In this document: positions 1 to 5,192 of the stretch, piece by piece
Numbering within the stretch: the stretch's first letter is position 1
How the letters are laid out: each line of letters begins with the position of its first letter
Notes under the pieces: generated by a model
Database searches by the model: none
Seen by the model: the letters and a program-made list of their open reading frames with translations, nothing else
What the model was told of the DNA's origin: nothing
Position numbers and translations under genes: made by a program
From: Microcaldota archaeon
Lineage (GTDB): Archaea > Micrarchaeota > Micrarchaeia > Anstonellales > Bilamarchaeaceae
Direction of reading: 5' to 3'
Assembly (NCBI GenBank): GCA_026992595.1
Contig: JALWZW010000064.1
Location: forward strand, 32,129-39,561
DNA length: 7,433 bases

Positions 1-562
1 TAACCACTTTCAAGCCAACCTTATCCACTTTATCCATAATTCTAAAAAACTCCTCCTTTTCAGAAATGTCAAACATTCTTACTGCGGATTCCATAAGTTG
101 GCGGTGGTTGAGAAGAATGCGAGGGGTGAAATTAAAAGAGGAGAGAAGGTTGTGCGCTAAAGAGAGAAGTTCCACTTCACAGCGCATGGAAGCGCTCCCT
201 ATGATATCTGCGTCTGCCTGAATAAACTCCCTATACCTGCCCTTTTGCGGCTCTTCCTTCCGCCACACTTTGCCTATAGCATAGCGCTTAAAAGGCAGCG
301 GCTCGGCGCAATGGGCAAAAAAGCGTGCCAACGGCACTGTAAGGTCAAAGCGGAGAGCGTACTTCCTCCCTTCTAACACAAAAATCTGCTCCTCTATCCC
401 ACTTCCCGCTTTCGCGGTCAATGTTTCCAAATATTCAAAGGCAGGAGTATCCAAAGGCCTAAACCCATAGAGAAGAAAAAAGCGCTCCACTTTAGAAAGA
501 AGGTCTTTTATAAGATAAGACCTGGGAGGAAACATATCGCGAGTACCTTTAGGTGTGCGCAT
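1..562 (-). CDS. hisS: Histidyl-tRNA synthetase, N-terminal 187 codons (C-terminal part beyond left edge)
   Basis: Class II aminoacyl-tRNA synthetase that charges tRNA-His with histidine in the cytoplasm. My translation of the minus strand begins MRTPKGTRDMFPP, which carries the family's PKGTRD opening. It continues through GSGIEEQIFVLEGRKYALRF and DLTVPLARFFA (about residues 53-83, the motif 1/histidine-pocket region) and RYAIGKVWRKEEPQ then KGRYREFIQADADIIG (93-122, class II motif 2 with its arginines). LNHRQLME follows at about 151-158. Only 187 residues are visible, against a usual length of a little over 400, so the catalytic core continues off the left edge. The DLTVPLAR form, rather than the bacterial RPEGT form, fits an archaeal or eukaryote-type enzyme. 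The ATG is chosen because it directly precedes PKGTRD and lies 30 bases after a TTTTTAAA box. The gene diverges from the lipoprotein gene across an 86-bp gap. It is the only clear housekeeping gene here and serves as the chromosomal anchor. Confidence 0.96.
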   Translation of the reverse strand, partial: MRTPKGTRDMFPPRSYLIKDLLSKVERFFLLYGFRPLDTPAFEYLETLTAKAGSGIEEQIFVLEGRKYALRFDLTVPLARFFAHCAEPLPFKRYAIGKVWRKEEPQKGRYREFIQADADIIGSASMRCEVELLSLAHNLLSSFNFTPRILLNHRQLMESAVRMFDISEKEEFFRIMDKVDKVGLKVV

Positions 563-584
563 AAAAAGATTAGAGAATAAAGAG

Positions 585-592
585 TTTAAAAA
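585..592 (-). promoter_or_regulatory. TATA-like box for hisS
   Basis: On the minus strand the sequence reads TTTTTAAA, beginning 30 bases before the hisS ATG. The spacing puts the transcription start at or next to the start codon, and no Shine-Dalgarno sequence is visible. This is the usual layout of an archaeal leaderless promoter. Supported by position and by the same spacing at the other genes in the window, not by any experiment. Confidence 0.55.
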
Positions 593-613
593 GGCGCTTA
601 CCTCTGCTATTAA

Positions 614-875
614 AGGATTAAAAACCTTGTTATACAAATAGTTTATTTATGAAAAGGCGGGCTTTTTTACAGATGGTTGCGTTGGGAGGCGTTGGCCTTG
701 CTTTAGGGTGTGGGAAGGGAGAGCAAGGGGGAAAGCGGAGGAAAGCGATAAGAAAACCGCTGTGCGAACCGCTCGCCATAAGCGAAGAGATGAAAAAGAA
801 GGAACTGCCTAATGCTACCACTGTTTATTATTTAGGAAAACCTGTGCCTATTATATTGTTTGAGGAGAAAGAGAA
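614..875. repeat. Left homology arm, cassette copy 1
   Basis: This 262-bp stretch pairs without gaps with 4222-4483 at a constant offset of 3608. I count about 7 mismatches (about 97% identity). It contains the lipoprotein promoter, the whole signal peptide and the first ~75 codons. Similarity ends abruptly after the codons for FEEKE. Several differences cluster in the signal-peptide/lipobox region, giving the G14S and K23N changes between the two proteins. Confidence 0.93.
617..624 (+). promoter_or_regulatory. TATA-like box for lipoprotein gene 1
   Basis: ATTAAAAA begins 32 bases before the ATG at 649. The homologous box of copy 2 is TTTAAAAA, so the first base of the box is one of the few differences between the arms and could alter promoter strength. 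There is no ribosome-binding site just before the ATG, which suggests a leaderless or very short-leader transcript. Confidence 0.5.
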
Positions 876-1629
876 TAGGATAACCATAGAAAAGCATATT
901 CAAATAAATAGTGCCCAAGTGATGGCTCAGGAGAGCCCGGTGACAGCAAGAGGAAGATTTTTTAGGAATGAAGGATGTTTTATAAGGCCAGAAGTGGCAA
1001 ATTACACGTCTCTAATGATTCCCCATCTAAAAAACCTATCTAATTATGCCATCCATGTCTTTGAACCAAGAGGGAGCATAACATGTATAGAAGATTCTAA
1101 ATTTGGATATAAACTTCGCATATGGAAATATATACGGGAAACTACCAACACCTATTATCTCCAGCCTATTACCATACCTTTAATAGATATAGAAGAAATA
1201 AGAGGAATTGACCCCTGGAAAGAAAAAAGAGCAGAAGATGAAATTAACCTTATTCACCTAAGAAGACATAGAGTGGTTATAAGAGATGAAATGTTAATAA
1301 AAGGGAGGGGAAGGATAGAAGTAGAAGAAAAGCGTCTTGCTACAGAGTTTCCCTCAATCAACCAAATTAAACAAAATTACGACAATGTTGAGATAAAATT
1401 AATTCCACATACCGAATGTGACGAGCCCATAGTTTATGAATGGGTGGAGGATTTGGTATTCCTAATCACAGACCTGCAAAAAAGAAAAATTAAATACAAT
1501 AGGAATAGCAGGTTGGAAGTTGGAGAAACGATATATTATGGAAAAAAATATCTTATTAGAGTGAATGAGAAAGGGGTTAATATCACAGAGTTAGACAAAG
1601 AATTAAGATATAAACAAATGTATAGATAG
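649..1629 (+). CDS. Predicted Tat-exported lipoprotein, cassette copy 1, function unknown
   Basis: A 326-residue protein I do not recognise by family. It opens MKRRAFLQMVALGGVGLALG-C21. The twin-arginine RRAFLQ motif, a short hydrophobic stretch and a lipobox-like ALGC suggest Tat export with lipid anchoring on Cys21, outside the cell membrane. Cys39, Cys110, Cys146 and Cys257 are matched in the copy-2 paralogue and could form two disulfides. Other blocks shared with the paralogue are NYAIHVFEPRGSITC (132-146), HLRRHRVVIRDE (203-214), CDEPIVYEWVEDL (257-269) and YLIRVNEKGV (301-310). Residues 1-75 are almost identical to copy 2; beyond that only these patches match. The region after codon 75 is visibly more A/T-rich than the rest (17 G+C of 60 at 1081-1140 and 18 of 60 at 1501-1560 by hand count), which may mean a separate origin. 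The stop touches the stop of the convergent gene. Confidence 0.85.
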   Translation: MKRRAFLQMVALGGVGLALGCGKGEQGGKRRKAIRKPLCEPLAISEEMKKKELPNATTVYYLGKPVPIILFEEKENRITIEKHIQINSAQVMAQESPVTARGRFFRNEGCFIRPEVANYTSLMIPHLKNLSNYAIHVFEPRGSITCIEDSKFGYKLRIWKYIRETTNTYYLQPITIPLIDIEEIRGIDPWKEKRAEDEINLIHLRRHRVVIRDEMLIKGRGRIEVEEKRLATEFPSINQIKQNYDNVEIKLIPHTECDEPIVYEWVEDLVFLITDLQKRKIKYNRNSRLEVGETIYYGKKYLIRVNEKGVNITELDKELRYKQMYR

Positions 1630-2730
1630 TTACCCATAGCGCCTTCTGAAAAGAAAGTACATTTTATTTAAAGCCGCATCCACTTCATTACGAGAAGTGG
1701 CGGGGCTCAACAGAGGGGGCTCCTCTCTTTCAGAACGCTCTCTCATCACCTCTTCCGCTGCATCTAAAGCAGTGGATAAAGTATCAACAGCATCTACCAC
1801 ACCCACTGCTTCTACCCCAACCACATCCTGCCTCCCACTGCTTTCCCTCACCCTTCTAAGAAGTTCCTGAATAAATAACTGGTCTTCAAACTTCCGTCTT
1901 ACCTCTCTTTTCAACAATGCTTCTGCAGTACTATAATCTCCTGCTAGCAAAGCAGACCTTACTCCCTCACTCATCGCACCTCTAATAGCAGATAAAACCA
2001 CGGTGCCTTCAGTAGTGCTTCCATCAGCTAAACGATAGCGCACCCTTATTCTTAAATCGCAAGAAAAAGGAGTTAAAGGCCCCGTATCTTGTTCCACAAT
2101 CTGCCCTTTATTAAGAAACATATTCCCTATCCGTTGAGAAGTTGCAAGCCGTCTACCAATCAACATAAAGACATTGTTATAATTAAAAGAAGACAATCTC
2201 ACCCTTACATTAGACAAAGAAGCTCTTCTGACTGGCTGCTCAGGTGCTCTCCTTCGCCCTCCCCTCTCCCCAGCCCTTCGTGGGACATTAACACGTGGTT
2301 GGCTACGAGGGCGGGAAGGAGGGAAAGGGGGTTCCCTTCCTAAAATAGAGGAAAGCTCTACTTTTTGTTGATAAGTTAGAGTTAAGCGATCAATGCTTGC
2401 CCCTCTATCCAAAACCCTTAACCTGGTAGCTGCCACTACAGCATCCGGAGACCTCAAATAAATCCTATTATTTTCCACCTTCACATCTCTTGTGGCTAAG
2501 TAGAGAAAAGCGGCTAATCTAGTGTCCTGCTCCCTTTCTCCCAACTGTTTAAACCACTGGACATTATCCCTATTCCTCACTGCTTCTATAAAAAGCGATT
2601 GGAACTGCTGAGGGGAGAATTTAGGGGAGCCAAACTCATTGCTAAAAAGAGAGCGTTGGCGCATAAGCCATGCGCCTGTGCCCACAGAAAGTTCCAACTC
2701 CTGCTTCTTCTGCTCTCTTTCCGCAGCCAC
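1630..2730 (-). CDS. Protein of unknown function, cassette copy 1
   Basis: A 366-residue protein of no family I recognise. The start is the GTG at 2728-2730. It gives MAAEREQKKQELEL, lies 29 bases after the start of a TTTATATA box, and has no usable in-frame start upstream because a TGA is met at about 2788-2790. Residues 1-90 are charged and probably helical, and nearly identical to the copy-2 paralogue (two changes, E4Q and Q42E). About 91-130 is similar but diverged. About 133-172 is a Pro/Arg-rich linker (RRAGERGGRRRAPEQ). About 224-250 looks like beta-strands around RYRLADGSTTEGTVVL, matched by RIRFADGTSTTATLSL in the paralogue. VVGVE (303-307) and a helical C terminus (315-330) are also shared. 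No signal peptide or membrane segment is seen, so it is probably cytoplasmic unless exported by another route. Its pairing with a lipoprotein gene in both copies suggests linked roles, but convergent transcription rules out a simple operon. Confidence 0.85.
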   Translation of the reverse strand: MAAEREQKKQELELSVGTGAWLMRQRSLFSNEFGSPKFSPQQFQSLFIEAVRNRDNVQWFKQLGEREQDTRLAAFLYLATRDVKVENNRIYLRSPDAVVAATRLRVLDRGASIDRLTLTYQQKVELSSILGREPPFPPSRPRSQPRVNVPRRAGERGGRRRAPEQPVRRASLSNVRVRLSSFNYNNVFMLIGRRLATSQRIGNMFLNKGQIVEQDTGPLTPFSCDLRIRVRYRLADGSTTEGTVVLSAIRGAMSEGVRSALLAGDYSTAEALLKREVRRKFEDQLFIQELLRRVRESSGRQDVVGVEAVGVVDAVDTLSTALDAAEEVMRERSEREEPPLLSPATSRNEVDAALNKMYFLFRRRYG

Positions 2731-2788
2731 AAAGAATAGAGGAAGGGAAGGTATATAAAGGCATCTTTGAAGGGGTTTTAAGGTTTTT
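2460..2788. repeat. Right homology arm, cassette copy 1
   Basis: A 329-bp segment pairing gap-free with 5933-6261 at a constant offset of 3473. I count 8 mismatches (about 97.6% identity). It carries the minus-strand promoter and the first ~90 codons of the unknown gene. The match ends exactly at base 2788; the first repeat of the CGTTAAG-type array starts at 2789. In copy 2 the same end falls 15 bases before the ATG of the next gene. Confidence 0.93.
2752..2759 (-). promoter_or_regulatory. TATA box for the cassette-1 unknown gene
   Basis: On the minus strand this reads TTTATATA, a near-consensus archaeal TATA box. It begins 29 bases before the GTG start (2730). The box and everything between it and the start are identical in copy 2. 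Together with the absence of a Shine-Dalgarno sequence, this supports a leaderless GTG start. Confidence 0.75.
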
Positions 2789-2860
2789 CATTAAGTTTAG
2801 TTAAGTTTTGCGTTAAGTTTCTGATTGGTTTTGCGTTAAGATTGAGGGGCTTGCGTTAAG
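2789..2860. repeat. CGTTAAG array A, upstream of the AlbA_2 gene
   Basis: Four copies of a CGTTAAG-type motif start at 2789 (CATTAAG, one mismatch), 2811, 2834 and 2854. Steps are 22, 23 and 20 bp, about two helical turns. The last three read TTGCGTTAAG. A further half-motif, GTTAAG at 2800, lies about one turn from its neighbours. The array fills the space between cassette-1 arm end and the TATA box of the AlbA_2 gene. Same-face spacing next to a promoter suggests an operator for a multimeric DNA-binding protein; an iteron or recombination role is possible. No function is shown by sequence alone. Confidence 0.88.
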
Positions 2861-2861
2861 T

Positions 2862-2881
2862 TTTTAAATAAAAAGAAGGAG
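2862..2881 (+). promoter_or_regulatory. TATA-like box and possible Shine-Dalgarno for the AlbA_2 gene
   Basis: TTTTAAAT at 2862-2869 begins 28 bases before the ATG and starts one base after the last repeat of array A ends, so a protein on that repeat would overlap the promoter. GAAGGAG at 2875-2881 sits 8 bases before the ATG and is the only Shine-Dalgarno-like sequence at a start in this window. The two readings conflict: a start site set by this TATA box would give a leaderless message lacking GAAGGAG. Either a more upstream promoter is used, or the purine run is incidental in purine-rich DNA. Confidence 0.5.
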
Positions 2882-2889
2882 AAAAAAGC

Positions 2890-4134
2890 ATGGAAGAAAA
2901 AGAGTTAATAAAAATGCTGGCAGAGGGAGAAAATGAGTTTGTGGAATTTAAAAGAAAAATTACACCCAAAGTGGCAGAGGAGATAGTGGCAATGAGCAAT
3001 GCGCGAGGCGGAATTATTATAATAGGGGTGGATGATGAGGGGAGAATTGTAGGCACCACATCCAACAAGGAAAGCATAAACGCATTAGTCCAAAACATCA
3101 CCCCTCCGCCCAACCTAAAAATAGAAGAAACCAGCATAGGGGAGAAAAAGATTTTGATAATAAAGGTGGAAAAAACGCCCTATATAACCACTTTAGGTGG
3201 AGTGGCTTACATAAGGATAGGAAGTTCAAAAAGGCCTTTAAGTTTAGAAGAAACCATGGCGCTGGCAAACGAATACCTTATTTTTTCCTTTGATAGAAGT
3301 TTAACGCCCGCTGGCGAAAAAGAGGTTGATTTAAGGATAGTGGAGAAGTTGAAGGAGAAGGTTAAAAGAGTGCAGTGGAAAAAATGGCTTTATAAGCAGG
3401 GCTACGCTAAAAACAACCATCTGACGCTCGCGGGGCTGCTCATTTTTGGCAAGGAGCCCACCGCTTATTTCCCTCATGCAAAAATAAGAATAAAAACAGG
3501 CGCGCTTGAACAAAAAGTGGAAGGGCCGCTACCTTTTCAAGTGGAGAAAAGCGTTGCTTACATAACTGCAAACCTCCCCCAACTGGAAATCAAAAGCGGA
3601 GTGAGAAGAACAGAGATGTGGGGGGAAGAGATAGCTTTGATGATGAGAGAGTTGGTGGTTAACGCGCTTGTCCATAGAAACTACGCCATTTATTCAGAAG
3701 TATTTGTAGAATGCAGCGGGTCTAAAATTATAATAAAAAACCCCGGCTCTTTTCCGCCCGGCTTTAATATAGAAGACCCTCAACCGCTCCCCCGCAACCC
3801 TCTTATATACGAAGGTATGCATCTTTTAGGGTATGTGGAAAAAGAAGGGGGAGGGATTGAGGAGGTGCGCAGGATTGCGCGCAAATATGGGATAAAGGTA
3901 AGGTGGATAAGTAAGGAGGTATTTACAGTTGTGGAGGTAGAATTCCCTACAGAAGTGGATGAAAAAGATAGGGAGATATTAGCAATAGTAGAGGTCCCTT
4001 CGAGTTCCTCCTCCATAGCCAAAAAAATCCGCTTATCAAAAGTTGCCACAGTAGAGAGGTTGAAAAGGTTAGAGGAAAAAGGGCTGGTGAAGAGGATAGG
4101 GAAAGGCAGGTTTGTAAAATGGGTGAAAAGTTAG
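2890..4134 (+). CDS. Schlafen/AlbA_2 domain - RecG-C-like ATPase - winged-helix regulator
   Basis: A 414-residue protein with the architecture of the predicted transcriptional regulators that join an AlbA_2 domain, a GHKL-type ATPase-like domain and an HTH. Residues about 10-120 form the AlbA_2 domain: NEFVEFKRKI at the start, AMSNARGGIIIIGVDDEG (34-51), and YIRIGSSKRPLSLEE near its end. Residues about 240-340 match the RecG C-terminal-like ATPase domain, with RELVVNALVHRNY (253-265), KNPGSFPPG (283-291) and GGGIEEV (320-326). A serine run (371-375) lies near the start of a C-terminal winged helix (about 357-414: SIAKKIRLSKVATVERLKRL, then EEKGLVKRIGKG). Family members are thought to bind nucleic acid; no target is established here. 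The gene sits alone between two matching repeat arrays, and its TAG stop is followed directly by the first repeat of array B. Autoregulation through the arrays is my inference. The length is usual for the family and no damage is seen. Confidence 0.93.
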   Translation: MEEKELIKMLAEGENEFVEFKRKITPKVAEEIVAMSNARGGIIIIGVDDEGRIVGTTSNKESINALVQNITPPPNLKIEETSIGEKKILIIKVEKTPYITTLGGVAYIRIGSSKRPLSLEETMALANEYLIFSFDRSLTPAGEKEVDLRIVEKLKEKVKRVQWKKWLYKQGYAKNNHLTLAGLLIFGKEPTAYFPHAKIRIKTGALEQKVEGPLPFQVEKSVAYITANLPQLEIKSGVRRTEMWGEEIALMMRELVVNALVHRNYAIYSEVFVECSGSKIIIKNPGSFPPGFNIEDPQPLPRNPLIYEGMHLLGYVEKEGGGIEEVRRIARKYGIKVRWISKEVFTVVEVEFPTEVDEKDREILAIVEVPSSSSSIAKKIRLSKVATVERLKRLEEKGLVKRIGKGRFVKWVKS

Positions 4135-4206
4135 CGTTAAGTTTAGTTAACCTTTGCGTTAAGTTTTAAGGTATTTTTGCGTTAAGAATATATGGTTTTT
4201 CGTTAA
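4135..4206. repeat. CGTTAAG array B, between the AlbA_2 gene and cassette 2
   Basis: Four motif copies start at 4135, 4157, 4180 and 4201 (the last CGTTAAT). Steps are 22, 23 and 21 bp, nearly the same as array A. The first 32 bases match the first 32 bases of array A with 3 mismatches, and the extra GTTAA half-motif one turn in (4146) is kept. Further units keep motif and spacing but little of the filler. The array begins one base after the AlbA_2 stop codon and ends 18 bases before the TATA-like box of lipoprotein gene 2. T-runs here (about 4174-4178 and 4196-4200) could also act as an archaeal terminator. Confidence 0.88.
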
Positions 4207-4221
4207 TAAAGAGCGCAAAAG

Positions 4222-4483
4222 AGGTTTAAAAACCTTGTTATACAAATAGTTTATTTATGAAAAGGCGGGCTTTTTTACAGATGGTTGCGTTGGGAAGCGT
4301 TGGCCTTGCTTTAGGATGCGGGAATGGAGAGCAAGGGGGAAAGCGGAGGAAAGCGATAAGAAAACCGCTGTGCGAACCGCTCGCCATAAGCGAAGAGATG
4401 AAAAAGAAGGAATTGCCTAATGCTACCACTGTTTATTATTTAGGAAAACCTGTGCCTATTATATTGTTTGAGGAGAAAGAAAA
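4222..4483. repeat. Left homology arm, cassette copy 2
   Basis: Partner of 614-875, with the same promoter position, signal peptide and first ~75 codons and about 97% identity. Upstream of 4222 the two loci are unrelated: hisS promoter region in copy 1, array B in copy 2. The left edge of the duplicated unit is therefore well defined. Confidence 0.93.
4225..4232 (+). promoter_or_regulatory. TATA-like box for lipoprotein gene 2
   Basis: TTTAAAAA begins 32 bases before the ATG at 4257. It is closer to an archaeal TATA box than the ATTAAAAA of copy 1. Array B lies immediately upstream, in the region where archaeal activators or BRE contacts would fall, whereas copy 1 has no such repeats. Confidence 0.55.
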
Positions 4484-5192
4484 GGGAGTAGAGCTAAAGG
4501 GAGAGGTTGTTCATGTTAACATGATTAAAGGTATGGATGCCACCACACCCATATCAAAAAGAACAAGAGGATTTGTGGATGAGAACTGTTGGGAGATCAC
4601 AGAAGGGGTCAGTTATAAGGCGGTTATGGAGGTGCATTTAAAAGCACTCGCTAACTACGGCGTGTATGGGTTTGAACCTGTTGGAGAGATTACATGCGAA
4701 AATCAGTACGCCCTTAACATTTGGAGATACAAGAGGGAAGAGAAAAATAGGTATAAACTTCAAAAAATCAGCGTCGCGCTCTCTTCCATTGTAAAAAATG
4801 AAATGGAGTACAAAAAAGGCAGATGTGAAGGATGTTTAATAAATTTTGCATTTACAGGGCAAAAAGTGGAAATTGCAAACCTCACACATATAAGAAGGCA
4901 CAGAGTATATATAAGGGATGAAAAAGCGCTAAAAGCGGGATTAGAAGGGGAAAAAGTGGTGGAGGTGGAAGAAATAGAAAGGTTAAGCTCCCCGCCCACC
5001 ACCTCTGCTCTGGACGAGAGGTCAAAATATGAGCGCCTTGTTCTCCAACTCCACCCTCTAAAAACCAGCCAATGTGATGAGCCAGTGGTGTATGAATGGG
5101 TGGAGGATCTGATAGTGGTGCATGCAGAGAAAAAAGCATATTTAATCAAAGTAAATGAAAAAGGGGTGAGTACAAAAAAATTAGGACAATAA
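4257..5192 (+). CDS. Predicted Tat-exported lipoprotein, cassette copy 2, function unknown
   Basis: A 311-residue paralogue of the 649-1629 product, of no family I can name. The N terminus MKRRAFLQMVALGSVGLALG-C21 carries the same twin-arginine motif and lipobox-like ALGC. Residues 1-75 match copy 1 with two changes (G14S, K23N). Beyond that, homology is patchy: NYGVYGFEPVGEITC (133-147), LNIWRYKRE (153-161), HIRRHRVYIRDE (211-222), CDEPVVYEWVEDL (273-285) and YLIKVNEKGV (295-304). Cys39, 111, 147 and 273 correspond to the four non-lipid cysteines of copy 1. This copy adds a C190-x-x-C193 pair in a stretch with no clear counterpart, and lacks the lysine/tyrosine-rich insertion near the copy-1 C terminus. 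Its core is less A/T-rich than that of copy 1. The TAA stop abuts the TAA of the convergent gene, giving TAATTA. Its promoter is next to array B, so it may be regulated differently from copy 1. Confidence 0.85.
   Translation: MKRRAFLQMVALGSVGLALGCGNGEQGGKRRKAIRKPLCEPLAISEEMKKKELPNATTVYYLGKPVPIILFEEKEKGVELKGEVVHVNMIKGMDATTPISKRTRGFVDENCWEITEGVSYKAVMEVHLKALANYGVYGFEPVGEITCENQYALNIWRYKREEKNRYKLQKISVALSSIVKNEMEYKKGRCEGCLINFAFTGQKVEIANLTHIRRHRVYIRDEKALKAGLEGEKVVEVEEIERLSSPPTTSALDERSKYERLVLQLHPLKTSQCDEPVVYEWVEDLIVVHAEKKAYLIKVNEKGVSTKKLGQ

Noticed and set aside
563..648. A tRNA or small RNA in the gap between hisS and lipoprotein gene 1
   Set aside because: Only 86 bases holding two divergent TATA-like boxes; no cloverleaf or stable hairpin seen.
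630..821. A 63-codon minus-strand frame present at the start of both lipoprotein genes (also 4238-4429)
   Set aside because: It is conserved only because the arm is duplicated; it lies antisense to the signal-peptide region and its start codon is inside the coding gene.
2089..2343. A plus-strand frame of 84 codons antisense to the cassette-1 minus gene
   Set aside because: It is a shadow of the real coding frame and has no counterpart in the matching part of copy 2.
2789..2860. CRISPR array
   Set aside because: Repeat units are only 7-10 bases with 13-16-base gaps, and the gaps are A/T-rich filler, not spacers.
2789..4221. Insertion sequence or transposon carrying the AlbA_2 gene
   Set aside because: No transposase or integrase, no terminal inverted repeats, and no matching target-site duplication at the edges. 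The flanking arrays are direct repeats next to promoters.
4760..5149. Minus-strand frames of 129 and 85 codons antisense to lipoprotein gene 2
   Set aside because: They overlap each other and a gene with clear paralogue support, their compositions are skewed (Ser, Pro, Leu), and no equivalent exists in copy 1.
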